In this document: one piece after another, positions 8,537 to 17,317 of the stretch
Layout of the letters: each line of letters begins with the position of its first letter
How positions within the stretch are numbered: position 1 is the stretch's first letter
Origin: an uncultured Porticoccus sp.
GTDB lineage: Bacteria > Pseudomonadota > Gammaproteobacteria > Pseudomonadales > Porticoccaceae
Length of the DNA stretch: 19,831 nt
Reading direction: 5' to 3'
NCBI GenBank assembly: GCA_950063125.1
Contig: CATLZI010000007.1
Span: 1 to 19,831 of the forward strand
Notes under the pieces: generated by a model
Told to the model about the DNA's origin: nothing
The model's database searches: none
What the model saw: only the letters and a program-made list of their open reading frames with translations
Program-made: the position numbers and the translations under genes

Positions 8537-9919
8537 CTAAAAAAAGGTGAAGCCAACGGCAAACAATTTTTCCACTTCCCGGGTACGGCGTTTGTCCACC
8601 ACAAAGACAATGGCGTGATCGTTGTTTTTCACCACCGTGTCGTGATGGGCAATGATGACCTCGCCGTCGCGCACCAGCGCCGCCAGGGTGACGCCGGGGG
8701 GTGATTTGATTTCTTCAATGGTCCTGCTGACCACTTTGGATGTTTTACTGTCGCCATGGACAACGATCTCCATTGCCTCAGCGGCACCCCGGCGGAGAGA
8801 GTGCGCTTTAACCGTATCTCCGCGCCGCACATGGCTGAGCAGAATACTGGTTGTGGCCTGTTGAGGAGAGATAGCGATGTTAATTTCGCCCCCCTGAACC
8901 AGGTCGGCATAAACCGGATTGTTGATCAGGGTCATCACTTTGCGGGCGCCCAGCCTTTTTGCCAGCAGTGAAGCCATGATATTGACTTTATTGTCATTGG
9001 TCAGCGCAAGAAAAACGTCGCTTCGCTCGATATTTTCCTCAAGTAACAGATCCTGATCCGTGGCAGATCCATTGAGTACGATGGTTTTATCCAGTCGTTC
9101 GGAAATGTACTGGCACCGCTCTTCCGAAAATTCGATGATTTTGATGTTGTACTGTTTTTCCAGTGCCTTGGCCAGACGGTAGCCGATATTGCCACCCCCG
9201 GCGATGACAATCCGCTGGTAGGAATTTTCAAGCCTGCGCAATTCGCCCATGACCTTGCGGATATCTTTTTTGGCCGCAATAAAAAATACCTCGTCGCCCT
9301 CCTCTATGACAGTATCGCCTTGGGGGAAGATAGGCCGGTCGCGGCGGAAAATCGCTGCGACCCGGGCATCCACTTTGGGCATGTGCTTGCGGATGAGTCC
9401 CAATTCATGTCCCACCAGTGGGCCCCCCTTGAATGCGCGGACTGCTACCAGTTGGATCAGACCTTCGGCAAAATCGATAACCTGAAGACTGCCGGGTTGC
9501 TCGATCAGACGGAATATGTAGTCGGTGACCACCTGTTCCGGGGTGATCAGAAAATCTACCGGGCAGTTGGCATCATTGAATAAGCGTTCACGAACTTTAT
9601 CGTCGGTGTAGCTGCGATCACGAATACGGGCAATTTTGGTGGGTGTGCGAAACAGGGAATAGGCAACCTGACAGGACGCCATGTTGATTTCGTCGCTACT
9701 GGTGACTGCCACCAGCATGTCGGCATCCTCAATCCCTGCGCGGATCAGGACGTCCGGATGAGAGGCCATGCCATAGACGGTGCGAATATCCAGCCGGTCC
9801 TGGAGCTCACGCAGGCGGTGGTCGTTTGTATCAATGACAGAAATATCGTTAGCCTCTCCGGCCAGATGCTCGGCGAGTGTTCCACCCACTTGGCCAGCAC
9901 CGGTAATGACGATTTTCAT
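8537..9919 (-). CDS. trkA: Trk system potassium uptake regulator TrkA
   Basis: This 460-residue cytoplasmic protein (E. coli TrkA has 458) has two RCK units, each a Rossmann NAD-binding half followed by a TrkA-C domain. The first nucleotide motif is ITGAGQVGGTLAEHL (5-19). The second is IVIAGGGNIGYRLAKALE (about 237-254). Acidic residues that bind the adenosine ribose follow each (VIDTN; IIEFSEE). TrkA gates TrkH according to the ATP/ADP and NAD(H) state. The ATG at 9919 has GGGAA upstream. The gene follows rsmB by 59 bases, the same rsmB-trkA order seen in E. coli and Pseudomonas, and precedes trkH by 23 bases. Confidence 0.96.
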   Translation of the reverse strand: MKIVITGAGQVGGTLAEHLAGEANDISVIDTNDHRLRELQDRLDIRTVYGMASHPDVLIRAGIEDADMLVAVTSSDEINMASCQVAYSLFRTPTKIARIRDRSYTDDKVRERLFNDANCPVDFLITPEQVVTDYIFRLIEQPGSLQVIDFAEGLIQLVAVRAFKGGPLVGHELGLIRKHMPKVDARVAAIFRRDRPIFPQGDTVIEEGDEVFFIAAKKDIRKVMGELRRLENSYQRIVIAGGGNIGYRLAKALEKQYNIKIIEFSEERCQYISERLDKTIVLNGSATDQDLLLEENIERSDVFLALTNDNKVNIMASLLAKRLGARKVMTLINNPVYADLVQGGEINIAISPQQATTSILLSHVRRGDTVKAHSLRRGAAEAMEIVVHGDSKTSKVVSRTIEEIKSPPGVTLAALVRDGEVIIAHHDTVVKNNDHAIVFVVDKRRTREVEKLFAVGFTFF

Positions 9920-9978
9920 AGCTGGAAATTCCCGTTAATTGCTTAATAACCCGGGCTTTGGAGAAAAAACCAATGCCG

Positions 9979-11283
9979 TTAAGCTATTGCCGTCTTGACC
10001 AGACGGGCAAAATAAAAGCCGTCATGGCCATCAATCTGTGGCATCAATTGGCGCCCGGCAGAAGTTGCCATGCCTGCCTCGGTGGCCACAGGTTCGACAT
10101 GGACAGAATGGTTGTCTCTGGCGAATTCTGCGATGACCTGATCATTTTCCTGGGCCAGTGTGGAGCAGGTCGCGTAAAGTAAAACGCCGCCCTCTGCCAA
10201 CAGTGGCCACAGTGCCCTCAACAGGGATAACTGCAAGGTGGCCAGCTTAGCAATATCCGTTGGCCTGCGCATTAGTTTCACATCCGGGTGTCGGCGGATA
10301 ACACCCGTGGCGGAGCAGGGTGCATCCAGTAAAATTCGATCGAAGGGGTGCCCATCCCACCAGCTGGCTATATCGGCGGTATCTGCGGCGATCAGCTTGG
10401 CTTGCAAACCAAGTCTCAGCAGGTTATCGGTGACCCGCGTCAGTCGTTCTGCTGCGATGTCGATGGCAATGACGTCGCCCTGATTATTAAGCAGCTCGAG
10501 TATGTGGCCGGTTTTGCCACCCGGTGCACAACAGGCGTCCAAGACGCGCTGACCAGACCTGGGCGCCAGTAGCTGGGCCGCCAGCTGGGCCGCCTCATCT
10601 TGCACGCTCACTTGACCCTCGGCAAAACCGGGTAAGTTAATAACATCACAGGGTTGCTGCAGGGTGATACCGACATCACTGAATGGGGTGGGATATGCCT
10701 GGATATCTGCCTCTGCAAGTGTCGAGAGATATTGGTCCCGGCTGCAGCGGATCTGGTTTACCCGCAGGGTCATGGGGGGCTGATGGTTGTTGGCCGCCAC
10801 CAGTTGATCTACCTGCTCCGGCCAGGCCGCTTGCCATAGGTCAATGAGCCAATCAGGGTGTGCGGTCTGGAATTCACGACTACCCCCCAGCTTGATATCG
10901 AGTGTGGCGCGCTCACGTAAAAATCGTCGCAGGACCGCGTTGGCAAGACCTTTGGCCCAGTTTTTTTTCAGGTTCTGACAGGTGGCTACGGCTTCATTAA
11001 CTGCTGCGTGAGGGGGAATCCGGGTTTCGAGTAACTGATAAAGCGAACAGGCTAGGGTTGCCTCTATGTCAAAATCCTTTGCCTTGAAGGGTTTTGCCAG
11101 CAATTCTGCGAGGTAAACAGACAGTCGCGGGTAGAACCGCAATGTGCCATAACACAGCTGTTGCAACAGCCCGCGATCGCGGTCATCTACTTTGGCCAGG
11201 TACTCGGGTAGAAGTGTATTGAGTGAGCCCTCTCCCCGCAGCACAGACGCGATAATTTTAGCGGTAGCCACCCTGACATTCAT
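9979..11283 (-). CDS. rsmB: 16S rRNA (cytosine-967-C5)-methyltransferase RsmB
   Basis: The product is 434 residues from the ATG at 11283 (E. coli RsmB/Sun has 429). It methylates C967 of 16S rRNA using S-adenosylmethionine. Residues about 1-135 form a NusB-like RNA-binding domain. The C-terminal catalytic domain contains the SAM loop DACCAPGGKTGHILE, the catalytic motif IV LDAPCSATGVIRRHPD and the second cysteine motif LLYATCSTLAQEN, so both NSUN-family cysteines are present. An in-frame upstream extension to 11391 is not homologous in character and overlaps fmt. The chosen ATG instead forms an ATGA overlap with the fmt stop, which supports both the start and translational coupling. Confidence 0.95.
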   Translation of the reverse strand: MNVRVATAKIIASVLRGEGSLNTLLPEYLAKVDDRDRGLLQQLCYGTLRFYPRLSVYLAELLAKPFKAKDFDIEATLACSLYQLLETRIPPHAAVNEAVATCQNLKKNWAKGLANAVLRRFLRERATLDIKLGGSREFQTAHPDWLIDLWQAAWPEQVDQLVAANNHQPPMTLRVNQIRCSRDQYLSTLAEADIQAYPTPFSDVGITLQQPCDVINLPGFAEGQVSVQDEAAQLAAQLLAPRSGQRVLDACCAPGGKTGHILELLNNQGDVIAIDIAAERLTRVTDNLLRLGLQAKLIAADTADIASWWDGHPFDRILLDAPCSATGVIRRHPDVKLMRRPTDIAKLATLQLSLLRALWPLLAEGGVLLYATCSTLAQENDQVIAEFARDNHSVHVEPVATEAGMATSAGRQLMPQIDGHDGFYFARLVKTAIA

Positions 11284-12224
11284 GTGCCCATTACCGTACC
11301 CGGGGAAAACAGATCGGCATGTGCATTGAGCACTTCTCCCGCGTGGAGCGGCTTCTTGCCGGGCAGTTGCAGTGCCGTGATTAACAGGCACCCTTCACCG
11401 GTTTGTACCAGAATACCGGATTTATCGGTATGAATGATCGTACCCGGCACTACCTTGCGGTCTTGATTTGGCACCGCGACACCCTTCCAGATACGGATTC
11501 GTTCTCCCGAGAGCGTGCTGTAACAGATCGGGAAAGGATTAAAGGCGCGAATTTTCAAAACCAGGGTTTTGACAGGCTCATGCCAGTTTACCAAGGCTTC
11601 CTGCTTGGTAATTTTTGGTGCGTAATTGCTCTGCTCGTCATCCTGTTTCTCCGCCACAACCTTTCCCTGTGCAATCTCGTCCAGGACCGTGAGCAGGGCG
11701 TCGGGGCCGATCCCGGCCAGTTTGTCATGGAGGGATCCGGCATCATCATCCGCTTCTATGGGGCAGCGGGCCTTGAGCAGCATATCGCCGGTGTCCAGGC
11801 CTTCGGCCATCTGCATAATGGTTACCCCGGTTTCGGTATCTCCGGCTTCTATGGCGCGCTGGATGGGGGCGGCACCTCGCCAGCGGGGCAACAGCGAGGC
11901 GTGGACATTGATGCATCCGTATACGGGGATAGCCAACACAGCCTTTGGCAAAAGCAGGCCGTAGGCCACAACCACAATGATGTCGGCATTATAGTTGGCC
12001 AGGATTTGCTGCTCCGCCGCCGCTTTCAGGCTGAGTGGCTGATGAACAGGTATCTGCTGATCGGTAGCCAGCAACTTGACCGGGCTGGCAGTGAGTTTTT
12101 TGCCGCGCCCGGCGGGGCGATCAGGCTGTGTGAATACGGCGACCACCTGGTGGGATGGACAATCCAGTAATGCTCGGAGGTGTGATGCTGCAAATTGCGG
12201 GGTGCCGGCAAATACGATTCGCAA
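11280..12224 (-). CDS. fmt: Methionyl-tRNA formyltransferase (TTG start)
   Basis: The product is 314 residues from the TTG at 12224 (E. coli Fmt has 315). It formylates initiator Met-tRNA using 10-formyltetrahydrofolate. The N-terminus RIVFAGTPQFAASHL, the substrate loop QPDRPAGRGKK, the catalytic segment INVHASLLPRWRGAAPIQR (N106, H108) and LDTGDM (D144) are all present, followed by the C-terminal tRNA-binding barrel. No ATG can start this gene: an in-frame TGA (the def stop) lies at 12255-12257. The options are TTG at 12248, with no Shine-Dalgarno, or TTG at 12224, with GAGGA at 12236-12232 and 7-base spacing. I chose the latter; the longer form would add 8 residues. The stop overlaps the rsmB start (ATGA). 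Confidence 0.95.
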   Translation of the reverse strand: MRIVFAGTPQFAASHLRALLDCPSHQVVAVFTQPDRPAGRGKKLTASPVKLLATDQQIPVHQPLSLKAAAEQQILANYNADIIVVVAYGLLLPKAVLAIPVYGCINVHASLLPRWRGAAPIQRAIEAGDTETGVTIMQMAEGLDTGDMLLKARCPIEADDDAGSLHDKLAGIGPDALLTVLDEIAQGKVVAEKQDDEQSNYAPKITKQEALVNWHEPVKTLVLKIRAFNPFPICYSTLSGERIRIWKGVAVPNQDRKVVPGTIIHTDKSGILVQTGEGCLLITALQLPGKKPLHAGEVLNAHADLFSPGTVMGT

Positions 12225-12231
12225 AGAAGGG

Positions 12232-12236
12232 TCCTC
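12232..12236 (-). promoter_or_regulatory. Ribosome binding site that decides the fmt TTG start
   Basis: On the minus strand this reads GAGGA and ends 7 bases before the TTG at 12224. The alternative TTG at 12248 has no such site, so this element favours the shorter Fmt of 314 residues. Confidence 0.6.
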
Positions 12237-12254
12237 AGTGTCGACCAACCGGTG

Positions 12255-12761
12255 TCAGTCTTGTTGACGGTGGAGTTTTTCCAGTTTTTGCCTGATTCGC
12301 TGCCGTTTGATGGGCGACAGGTAATCTACGAAAAGCTTGCCGTCGAGGTGGTCAATTTCGTGCTGGATACAGACAGCCAGCAGACCTTCCGGCTCAAGCA
12401 CGTAGGGCTGCCCCTCCCGGTCGAGCGCGCTCAGACGAATATGTTCAGGACGTTGGATGGTTTCATAAAAACCGGGCACTGACAGACAGCCTTCCTGATG
12501 TGGGCAGGTAATGTCGTCCAGTATTTCTACCTGTGGATTGATCATCACAATCGGCTGGTCGCCCTCATCTGATAAATCCATGACCACAATCCGCTTGTCG
12601 ACGTTGACCTGGGTAGCAGCAAGGCCAATGCCGTTAGCCTGATACATGGTTTCCAGCATATCGGCCACCAGCGATCTGGTGTTCTGATCGATTTCTGCTA
12701 CGGGAGCAGCCCTGATACGCAGTCGTGGGTCAGGAAATTCAAGGATGTTGAGTATTGACAT
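12255..12761 (-). CDS. def: Peptide deformylase
   Basis: The product is 168 residues from the ATG at 12761 (E. coli Def has 169). It removes the formyl group from nascent N-terminal methionine using an Fe2+/Zn2+ centre. The three family motifs are present: GIGLAATQ (44-51), EGCLS (90-94, metal ligand C92) and QHEIDH (133-138, ligands H134 and H138, catalytic E135). The C-terminus is a basic helix, typical of class I enzymes that dock at the ribosome tunnel. The upstream in-frame extension to 12833 is not like the family. There is no obvious Shine-Dalgarno before the ATG. The gene leads the minus-strand run, is followed by fmt, and diverges from the LysM gene. Confidence 0.95.
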   Translation of the reverse strand: MSILNILEFPDPRLRIRAAPVAEIDQNTRSLVADMLETMYQANGIGLAATQVNVDKRIVVMDLSDEGDQPIVMINPQVEILDDITCPHQEGCLSVPGFYETIQRPEHIRLSALDREGQPYVLEPEGLLAVCIQHEIDHLDGKLFVDYLSPIKRQRIRQKLEKLHRQQD

Positions 12762-12895
12762 TTGTTTGTGACGAGTTTCTAGCAATCTGGCGTAAACCAC
12801 TGCTAACATAAGGCCAATGGAGCGGAATATCACTTAATATAGTCGAGTGAGAAGTATACACACAATCCGGATATAGCACACAGGACGGCCATAAG

Positions 12896-13915
12896 ATGAA
12901 AAAAACATTGTTGGGAATAGTAGCTGCTTGCGCTATTGCAATTGCCGCCATTGCTGCAGAGGCACCCTTTAATGAGGATGTCCCTGAAAAATATACCGTG
13001 AAGAAAGGAGACACCCTGTGGGATATCTCTGATCTATATCTGCGGGATCCCTGGTTATGGCCTGAAATCTGGTACGCTAACCCTCAGATTGCGAACCCCC
13101 ATCTGATTTACCCCGGTGACATCATTTCCATGGTCTATATCGACGGCCGTCCCCGTTTGATGCTGGAGAAGCGTGACCGGCGGGTAAAACTGTCTCCCGA
13201 AGTGAAGGTTGTGCCTGAGTCGGAGGCCATTCCGGCACTGCCGCTGGATATCATCAACAGTTTTCTGACCCGCAACCGTATTGTCACCCAGGAAGAAATC
13301 GATAGAGCTCCTTACGTGGTGGCGGGCTATGAGAAAAAACTGCTCTCCGGATCGGGAGATACGTTCTACGCCCGTGGTCAGTTTGATGAAACCCCGACCT
13401 ACGGACTCTACCGGGTTGGTGAGCCCTATCTGGATCCGGTGACCCAGGAAATATTGGGCATACGCGCGCAGGATGTGGGGTCCGCCAAGGTGCAAAGAGT
13501 GGCCGATGATGTAGCCACCATGCTGGCGACCCGATCCCTTGAGGAAGTGCGTATTGGAGAGCGCCTGCTCCCCCATGAAGAGCGACCACTCAATTCCATC
13601 TTTTACCCCAGTGCGCCCGAGTCTACGGTTGAGGGTGAGATTATGGCTGTTGAGGGTGGTATCACCCAGGTTGGGCACCTTGACGTGGTATCTATTAACC
13701 GGGGTGAGCGCGAAGGCCTCGAAGCGGGAAATATTCTGGCCATCTTCAAACGTGGAGAGCAAGTAACTGACTATATCGCCAAGGAAAAAATAAATCTGCC
13801 TAACGAGCAGGCCGGTTTGTTAATGATATTCCGCGCGTTTGAAAAAATGAGTTATGGTCTGGTGATCAAGGCCGAGCGCCCTCTGGCGGTAAACGATATT
13901 GTCAAAAACCCCTAG
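12896..13915 (+). CDS. TsaP-like LysM peptidoglycan-binding protein
   Basis: This 339-residue secreted protein has an N-terminal signal peptide (residues about 1-21, KK then an alanine-rich hydrophobic core ending AIAA-EA). A LysM domain follows at about 32-80 (YTVKKGDTLWDISDLYL, then IYPGDIISM), then a roughly 250-residue periplasmic region without further recognised motifs. The Pseudomonas gene in the same position between def and dprA (PA0020 as I recall, 341 residues) encodes TsaP, which links the type IV pilus secretin PilQ to peptidoglycan. The position, length and layout fit TsaP, but no pilus gene is in the window, so the pilus role is by analogy. AGGA at 12882-12885 is a loosely spaced ribosome site. 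A strong terminator follows the gene. Confidence 0.85.
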   Translation: MKKTLLGIVAACAIAIAAIAAEAPFNEDVPEKYTVKKGDTLWDISDLYLRDPWLWPEIWYANPQIANPHLIYPGDIISMVYIDGRPRLMLEKRDRRVKLSPEVKVVPESEAIPALPLDIINSFLTRNRIVTQEEIDRAPYVVAGYEKKLLSGSGDTFYARGQFDETPTYGLYRVGEPYLDPVTQEILGIRAQDVGSAKVQRVADDVATMLATRSLEEVRIGERLLPHEERPLNSIFYPSAPESTVEGEIMAVEGGITQVGHLDVVSINRGEREGLEAGNILAIFKRGEQVTDYIAKEKINLPNEQAGLLMIFRAFEKMSYGLVIKAERPLAVNDIVKNP

Positions 13916-13929
13916 GCAGCGGGGTAACT

Positions 13930-13957
13930 AAAACGCCGACCTGTGTCGGCGTTTTTT
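13930..13957 (+). terminator. Rho-independent terminator after the LysM/TsaP-like gene
   Basis: An 11-base stem, AAAACGCCGAC pairing with GTCGGCGTTTT, has a four-base CTGT loop and runs directly into six T residues. It starts 14 bases after the LysM gene stop and lies 42 bases before dprA, so dprA needs its own promoter or readthrough. The A-tract on the 5' side would also let it work weakly on the other strand. Confidence 0.9.
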
Positions 13958-13998
13958 ATGGGCAACGGATATCAAGCAGGTAAGGGAGTACCAACTCA

Positions 13999-15096
13999 AT
14001 GGACAGGGAGTCCAAAGCAGCACTAGTTATGGCCTTTCTCGATGGATGCTCACCCGCCGACAGCGTCAGATTGTGTCGGTCGGTGGGTTCCTTTGTCGAG
14101 GCAGCTGCTCAGGCAGAAGACTATTTTTCCTCTGGTTTCGCCAGTCAGTCGGGAAAGCATTTCCGAAAACACCATAATAATCGGGCGGAACGGGAAGATC
14201 GGGCAGAGCAAGTGCTGGATTGGTGCCGGCATAATCAGGTGACCTGCCTCAATTTGCTCGATCCGGATTACCCTCCACTTTTGCAGGAACTGAGCGTTCC
14301 TCCACCCCTGTTGTTTATTCGTGGTGATGCGCAACTTCTCTCCATGCCACAAATCGCCATTGTTGGTAGTCGCAATGCCAGCCCCGGTGGACTGGGCAAT
14401 GCCCGGGCCTTTGCCACCGCTTTGGCGGCCAGTGGCTTTGTAATCACCAGTGGTCTGGCGTTGGGCATTGATGGAGCGGCCCATGATGGCGCCCTGCAAA
14501 CGGGCAAAACCATCGCTGTGCTGGGGACCGGTCTGGATGTGATCTACCCTCGCCGACACGATGATTTGTATCGGCGGATAATTGATCAGGGTGGTGCGGT
14601 CGTCAGTGAGTTTTTGCCAGAAACACCACCCCTGGCGGGCAATTTTCCCCGGCGCAACCGGATAATTAGTGGTCTGAGTTTGGGTATTCTGGTGGTTGAG
14701 GCGGCATTGAGGAGCGGGTCGCTGATCACTGCCCGGTACGGTCTGGAACAGGGACGTGAAGTCTTTGCCATTCCCGGTTCGATCCATAGTGCTTTCAGTA
14801 AAGGCACCCACCAGCTGCTCAAACAGGGCGCAACTCTGGTGGAATCAGCAGCGGATATTGCAGAGCAACTGGGTGGTCTGCTGGCCTCTATAGTGCCGGA
14901 CGTTAAAACAGGTCAGCCACCGTCGACAGAAGCAAGACAGGTCCTGCTGGAGGCGATGGGATTCGACCCGGTTGATATGGATATGCTTGTGCAACGTACG
15001 GCCATGCCAGTGAATACGTTGACACAGGAGCTGCTGTTGCTGGAACTGGAGGGCGCTATTGCCGCTGGGCAGGGAATCTATCAGCGGTTGCGTTAG
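13999..15096 (+). CDS. dprA: DNA-processing protein DprA (Smf)
   Basis: This 365-residue protein loads RecA onto incoming single-stranded DNA during natural transformation. An N-terminal helical (SAM-like) region spans about 1-75. The Rossmann-like DprA domain (about 85-290) carries IVGSRNAS (121-128), ITSGLALGIDGAAH (149-162), AVLGTGLDVIYP (173-184) and FPRRNRIISGLS (216-227). A C-terminal winged-helix domain (about 308-365) ends the protein. AAGGGAG precedes the ATG at a suitable distance. The order LysM-dprA-(purE)-tsaC-hemF-aroE matches Pseudomonas except for purE. DprA is also widespread in bacteria not known to be competent, so competence is not proven. Confidence 0.95.
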   Translation: MDRESKAALVMAFLDGCSPADSVRLCRSVGSFVEAAAQAEDYFSSGFASQSGKHFRKHHNNRAEREDRAEQVLDWCRHNQVTCLNLLDPDYPPLLQELSVPPPLLFIRGDAQLLSMPQIAIVGSRNASPGGLGNARAFATALAASGFVITSGLALGIDGAAHDGALQTGKTIAVLGTGLDVIYPRRHDDLYRRIIDQGGAVVSEFLPETPPLAGNFPRRNRIISGLSLGILVVEAALRSGSLITARYGLEQGREVFAIPGSIHSAFSKGTHQLLKQGATLVESAADIAEQLGGLLASIVPDVKTGQPPSTEARQVLLEAMGFDPVDMDMLVQRTAMPVNTLTQELLLLELEGAIAAGQGIYQRLR

Positions 15097-15144
15097 CAGA
15101 TGGCCCTTCTCATGGGATTCACACATTGATGAGCAACAAACCCT

Positions 15145-15156
15145 CCTGTTAACAGG
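15145..15156. repeat. 12-base perfect palindrome in the dprA-purE gap
   Basis: CCTGTTAACAGG is a perfect palindrome in the 124-base gap before purE. It is not followed by a T-run, so it is not a terminator. It does not match the E. coli PurR operator. It could be a protein-binding site for purE control, or chance. Confidence 0.35.
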
Positions 15157-15220
15157 CGCATTTTATTGCGAAATTCCCCAGGTTCCGGTAGCCTGCCGCG
15201 TTTTACAGGGGGATTAAAAA

Positions 15221-15727
15221 ATGAACAAACCCTTTATTGCCATCCTGATGGGTTCGGACTCGGACCTGCCAGTCATGGAAGCCAGCTTTGAAGTGCTCAA
15301 AAAGTTCGAGGTGCCCTTTGAAGTTAAAGTATCGTCGGCGCATCGAACGCCGGAGGCAACGCACCGTTATGTGAAGGATGCGGACCAGCGGGGCTGTGCA
15401 GCCTTTATATGTGCTGCGGGAATGGCGGCGCATCTGGCGGGTGCCGTTGCAGCCAATACGCTCAAGCCTGTGATTGGGGTGCCTATCAATTCATCACTGG
15501 ATGGCCTTGATGCGCTGCTCTCAACGGTGCAAATGCCCGGTGGCATTCCGGTTGCTACTGTGGCAATCGGCAAGGCAGGTGCAAAGAACGCAGCCTATCT
15601 GGCAGCCCAGATAATTGGTGTCAGTGATGCTGTGTTGCACCAGAAGCTGCTGGATGAGCGAGCAGATAATGCCCGCGCCATTCTGGAAAAAGACGCGGCA
15701 TTACAAGAGAAGCTGAAAAGTCTCTGA
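15221..15727 (+). CDS. purE: N5-carboxyaminoimidazole ribonucleotide mutase PurE
   Basis: The product has 168 residues (E. coli PurE has 169) and is a class I enzyme that moves the carboxyl group of N5-CAIR to give CAIR in purine synthesis. The signature segments are GSDSDLPVM (11-19), SAHRTPE (39-45, active-site histidine H41) and [10 protein letters not shown] (65-74). AGGGGG at 15207-15212 precedes the ATG. Class I PurE needs PurK to make N5-CAIR, and purK commonly follows purE; here tsaC follows after 11 bases instead. In the Pseudomonas order dprA is followed directly by tsaC, so purE looks like an insertion into that block. Confidence 0.95.
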   Translation: MNKPFIAILMGSDSDLPVMEASFEVLKKFEVPFEVKVSSAHRTPEATHRYVKDADQRGCAAFICAAGMAAHLAGAVAANTLKPVIGVPINSSLDGLDALLSTVQMPGGIPVATVAIGKAGAKNAAYLAAQIIGVSDAVLHQKLLDERADNARAILEKDAALQEKLKSL

Positions 15728-15738
15728 GCCGCGTCTCC

Positions 15739-16296
15739 GTGGGCAATTTTCGTATAATCAGGGCGGTGGATTGTCTGCGTGGCGGAGGGGTGATGGCCTA
15801 CCCCACAGAGGCAGTCTGGGGCCTCGGTTGCGACCCGTTTTCTGAGGGAGCCGTTATGCGGCTGTTGGCGCTCAAAAAACGCCGTCGGGACATGGGGCTT
15901 ATCGTAATAGCCGCCTCAATGGCACAGCTGGAACCTTTTTTGGCAGGCATAGCAGTGTCTGATCGCCAGCTACTTGAGGCCAGCTGGCCGGGTCCACAGA
16001 CTTGGCTGGTACCCAATAATGGTTATGCACCAACCTGGGTTACCGGTGGCAGAGAAACCCTGGCATTACGCGTGACGAGCCACCCTGTGGCTGCGGCACT
16101 TTGTCATGCTTATGGGGGGGGGCTGATTTCTACGTCGGCCAACCCGCATGGCTTTAGGCCGGCCGTTTCTTTGCTAAAGCTGAACCTTTATTTTTACGGT
16201 CAGCTTGATTATGTGCTGCCCGGTTCATTGGGTGGCCTGACATCTCCGACACCGATCAAAAACCTGAAAACCGGAGAGATGATTCGGGGCAGCTGA
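15739..16296 (+). CDS. tsaC: Threonylcarbamoyl-AMP synthase TsaC (YrdC family)
   Basis: The product is 185 residues (E. coli TsaC has 190). It makes threonylcarbamoyl-AMP from threonine, bicarbonate and ATP for the t6A37 modification of ANN-decoding tRNAs. YPTEAVWGLGCDP (21-33), the basic LKKRRRDMGLI stretch (45-55) with the conserved K/R ligands, and LISTSAN near 129-135 are diagnostic. Length and lack of a C-terminal Sua5 domain indicate the short TsaC type. The start is a GTG at 15739 with no clear Shine-Dalgarno; the next ATG falls at residue 19 and would remove part of the fold. It lies 11 bases after purE. A nine-G tract lies inside the gene. Confidence 0.93.
   Translation: MGNFRIIRAVDCLRGGGVMAYPTEAVWGLGCDPFSEGAVMRLLALKKRRRDMGLIVIAASMAQLEPFLAGIAVSDRQLLEASWPGPQTWLVPNNGYAPTWVTGGRETLALRVTSHPVAAALCHAYGGGLISTSANPHGFRPAVSLLKLNLYFYGQLDYVLPGSLGGLTSPTPIKNLKTGEMIRGS
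16114..16122 (+). repeat. Nine-G homopolymer inside tsaC
   Basis: Nine consecutive G residues encode glycines 126-128, just before the STSAN motif. A one-base slip would frameshift this probably essential gene. The frame is intact in this sequence. Confidence 0.9.
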
Positions 16297-16370
16297 TGCC
16301 TCGAATTTTACATTGTCGGTAAATTGTCAATGGCGGGTCGGCCTATCACACTGTGTATTATGTGACCTAA

Positions 16371-17294
<924 letters not shown>

Positions 17295-17317
17295 GTTATA
17301 CAAAATGGAAGACCAGC

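Noticed and set aside
10961..10968. Eight-T run (A8 on the rsmB strand, reading A AAA AAC) as a programmed frameshift site
   Set aside because: The heptamer fits a slippery site, but there is no useful alternative frame product and the normal frame encodes a full RsmB. Chance from Lys-Lys-Asn codons is enough.
11403..12170. Long plus-strand open frame opposite fmt
   Set aside because: It lies inside fmt, which has all family motifs. The predicted product resembles no domain and is an antisense shadow.
14050..14811. Long minus-strand open frame opposite dprA
   Set aside because: It is antisense to dprA and has no domain, signal or ribosome site that would support it.
16324..16361. Promoter for hemF from TTGTCA (16324-16329) and TATTAT (16356-16361)
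   Set aside because: The spacing between the two boxes is 26 bases, too long for a sigma70 promoter.
16346..16365. TCACA / TGTGA inverted repeat upstream of hemF as a CRP or FNR site
   Set aside because: The arms are in the wrong order and ten bases apart, unlike TGTGA-N6-TCACA, and no FNR-type TTGAT/ATCAA is present.
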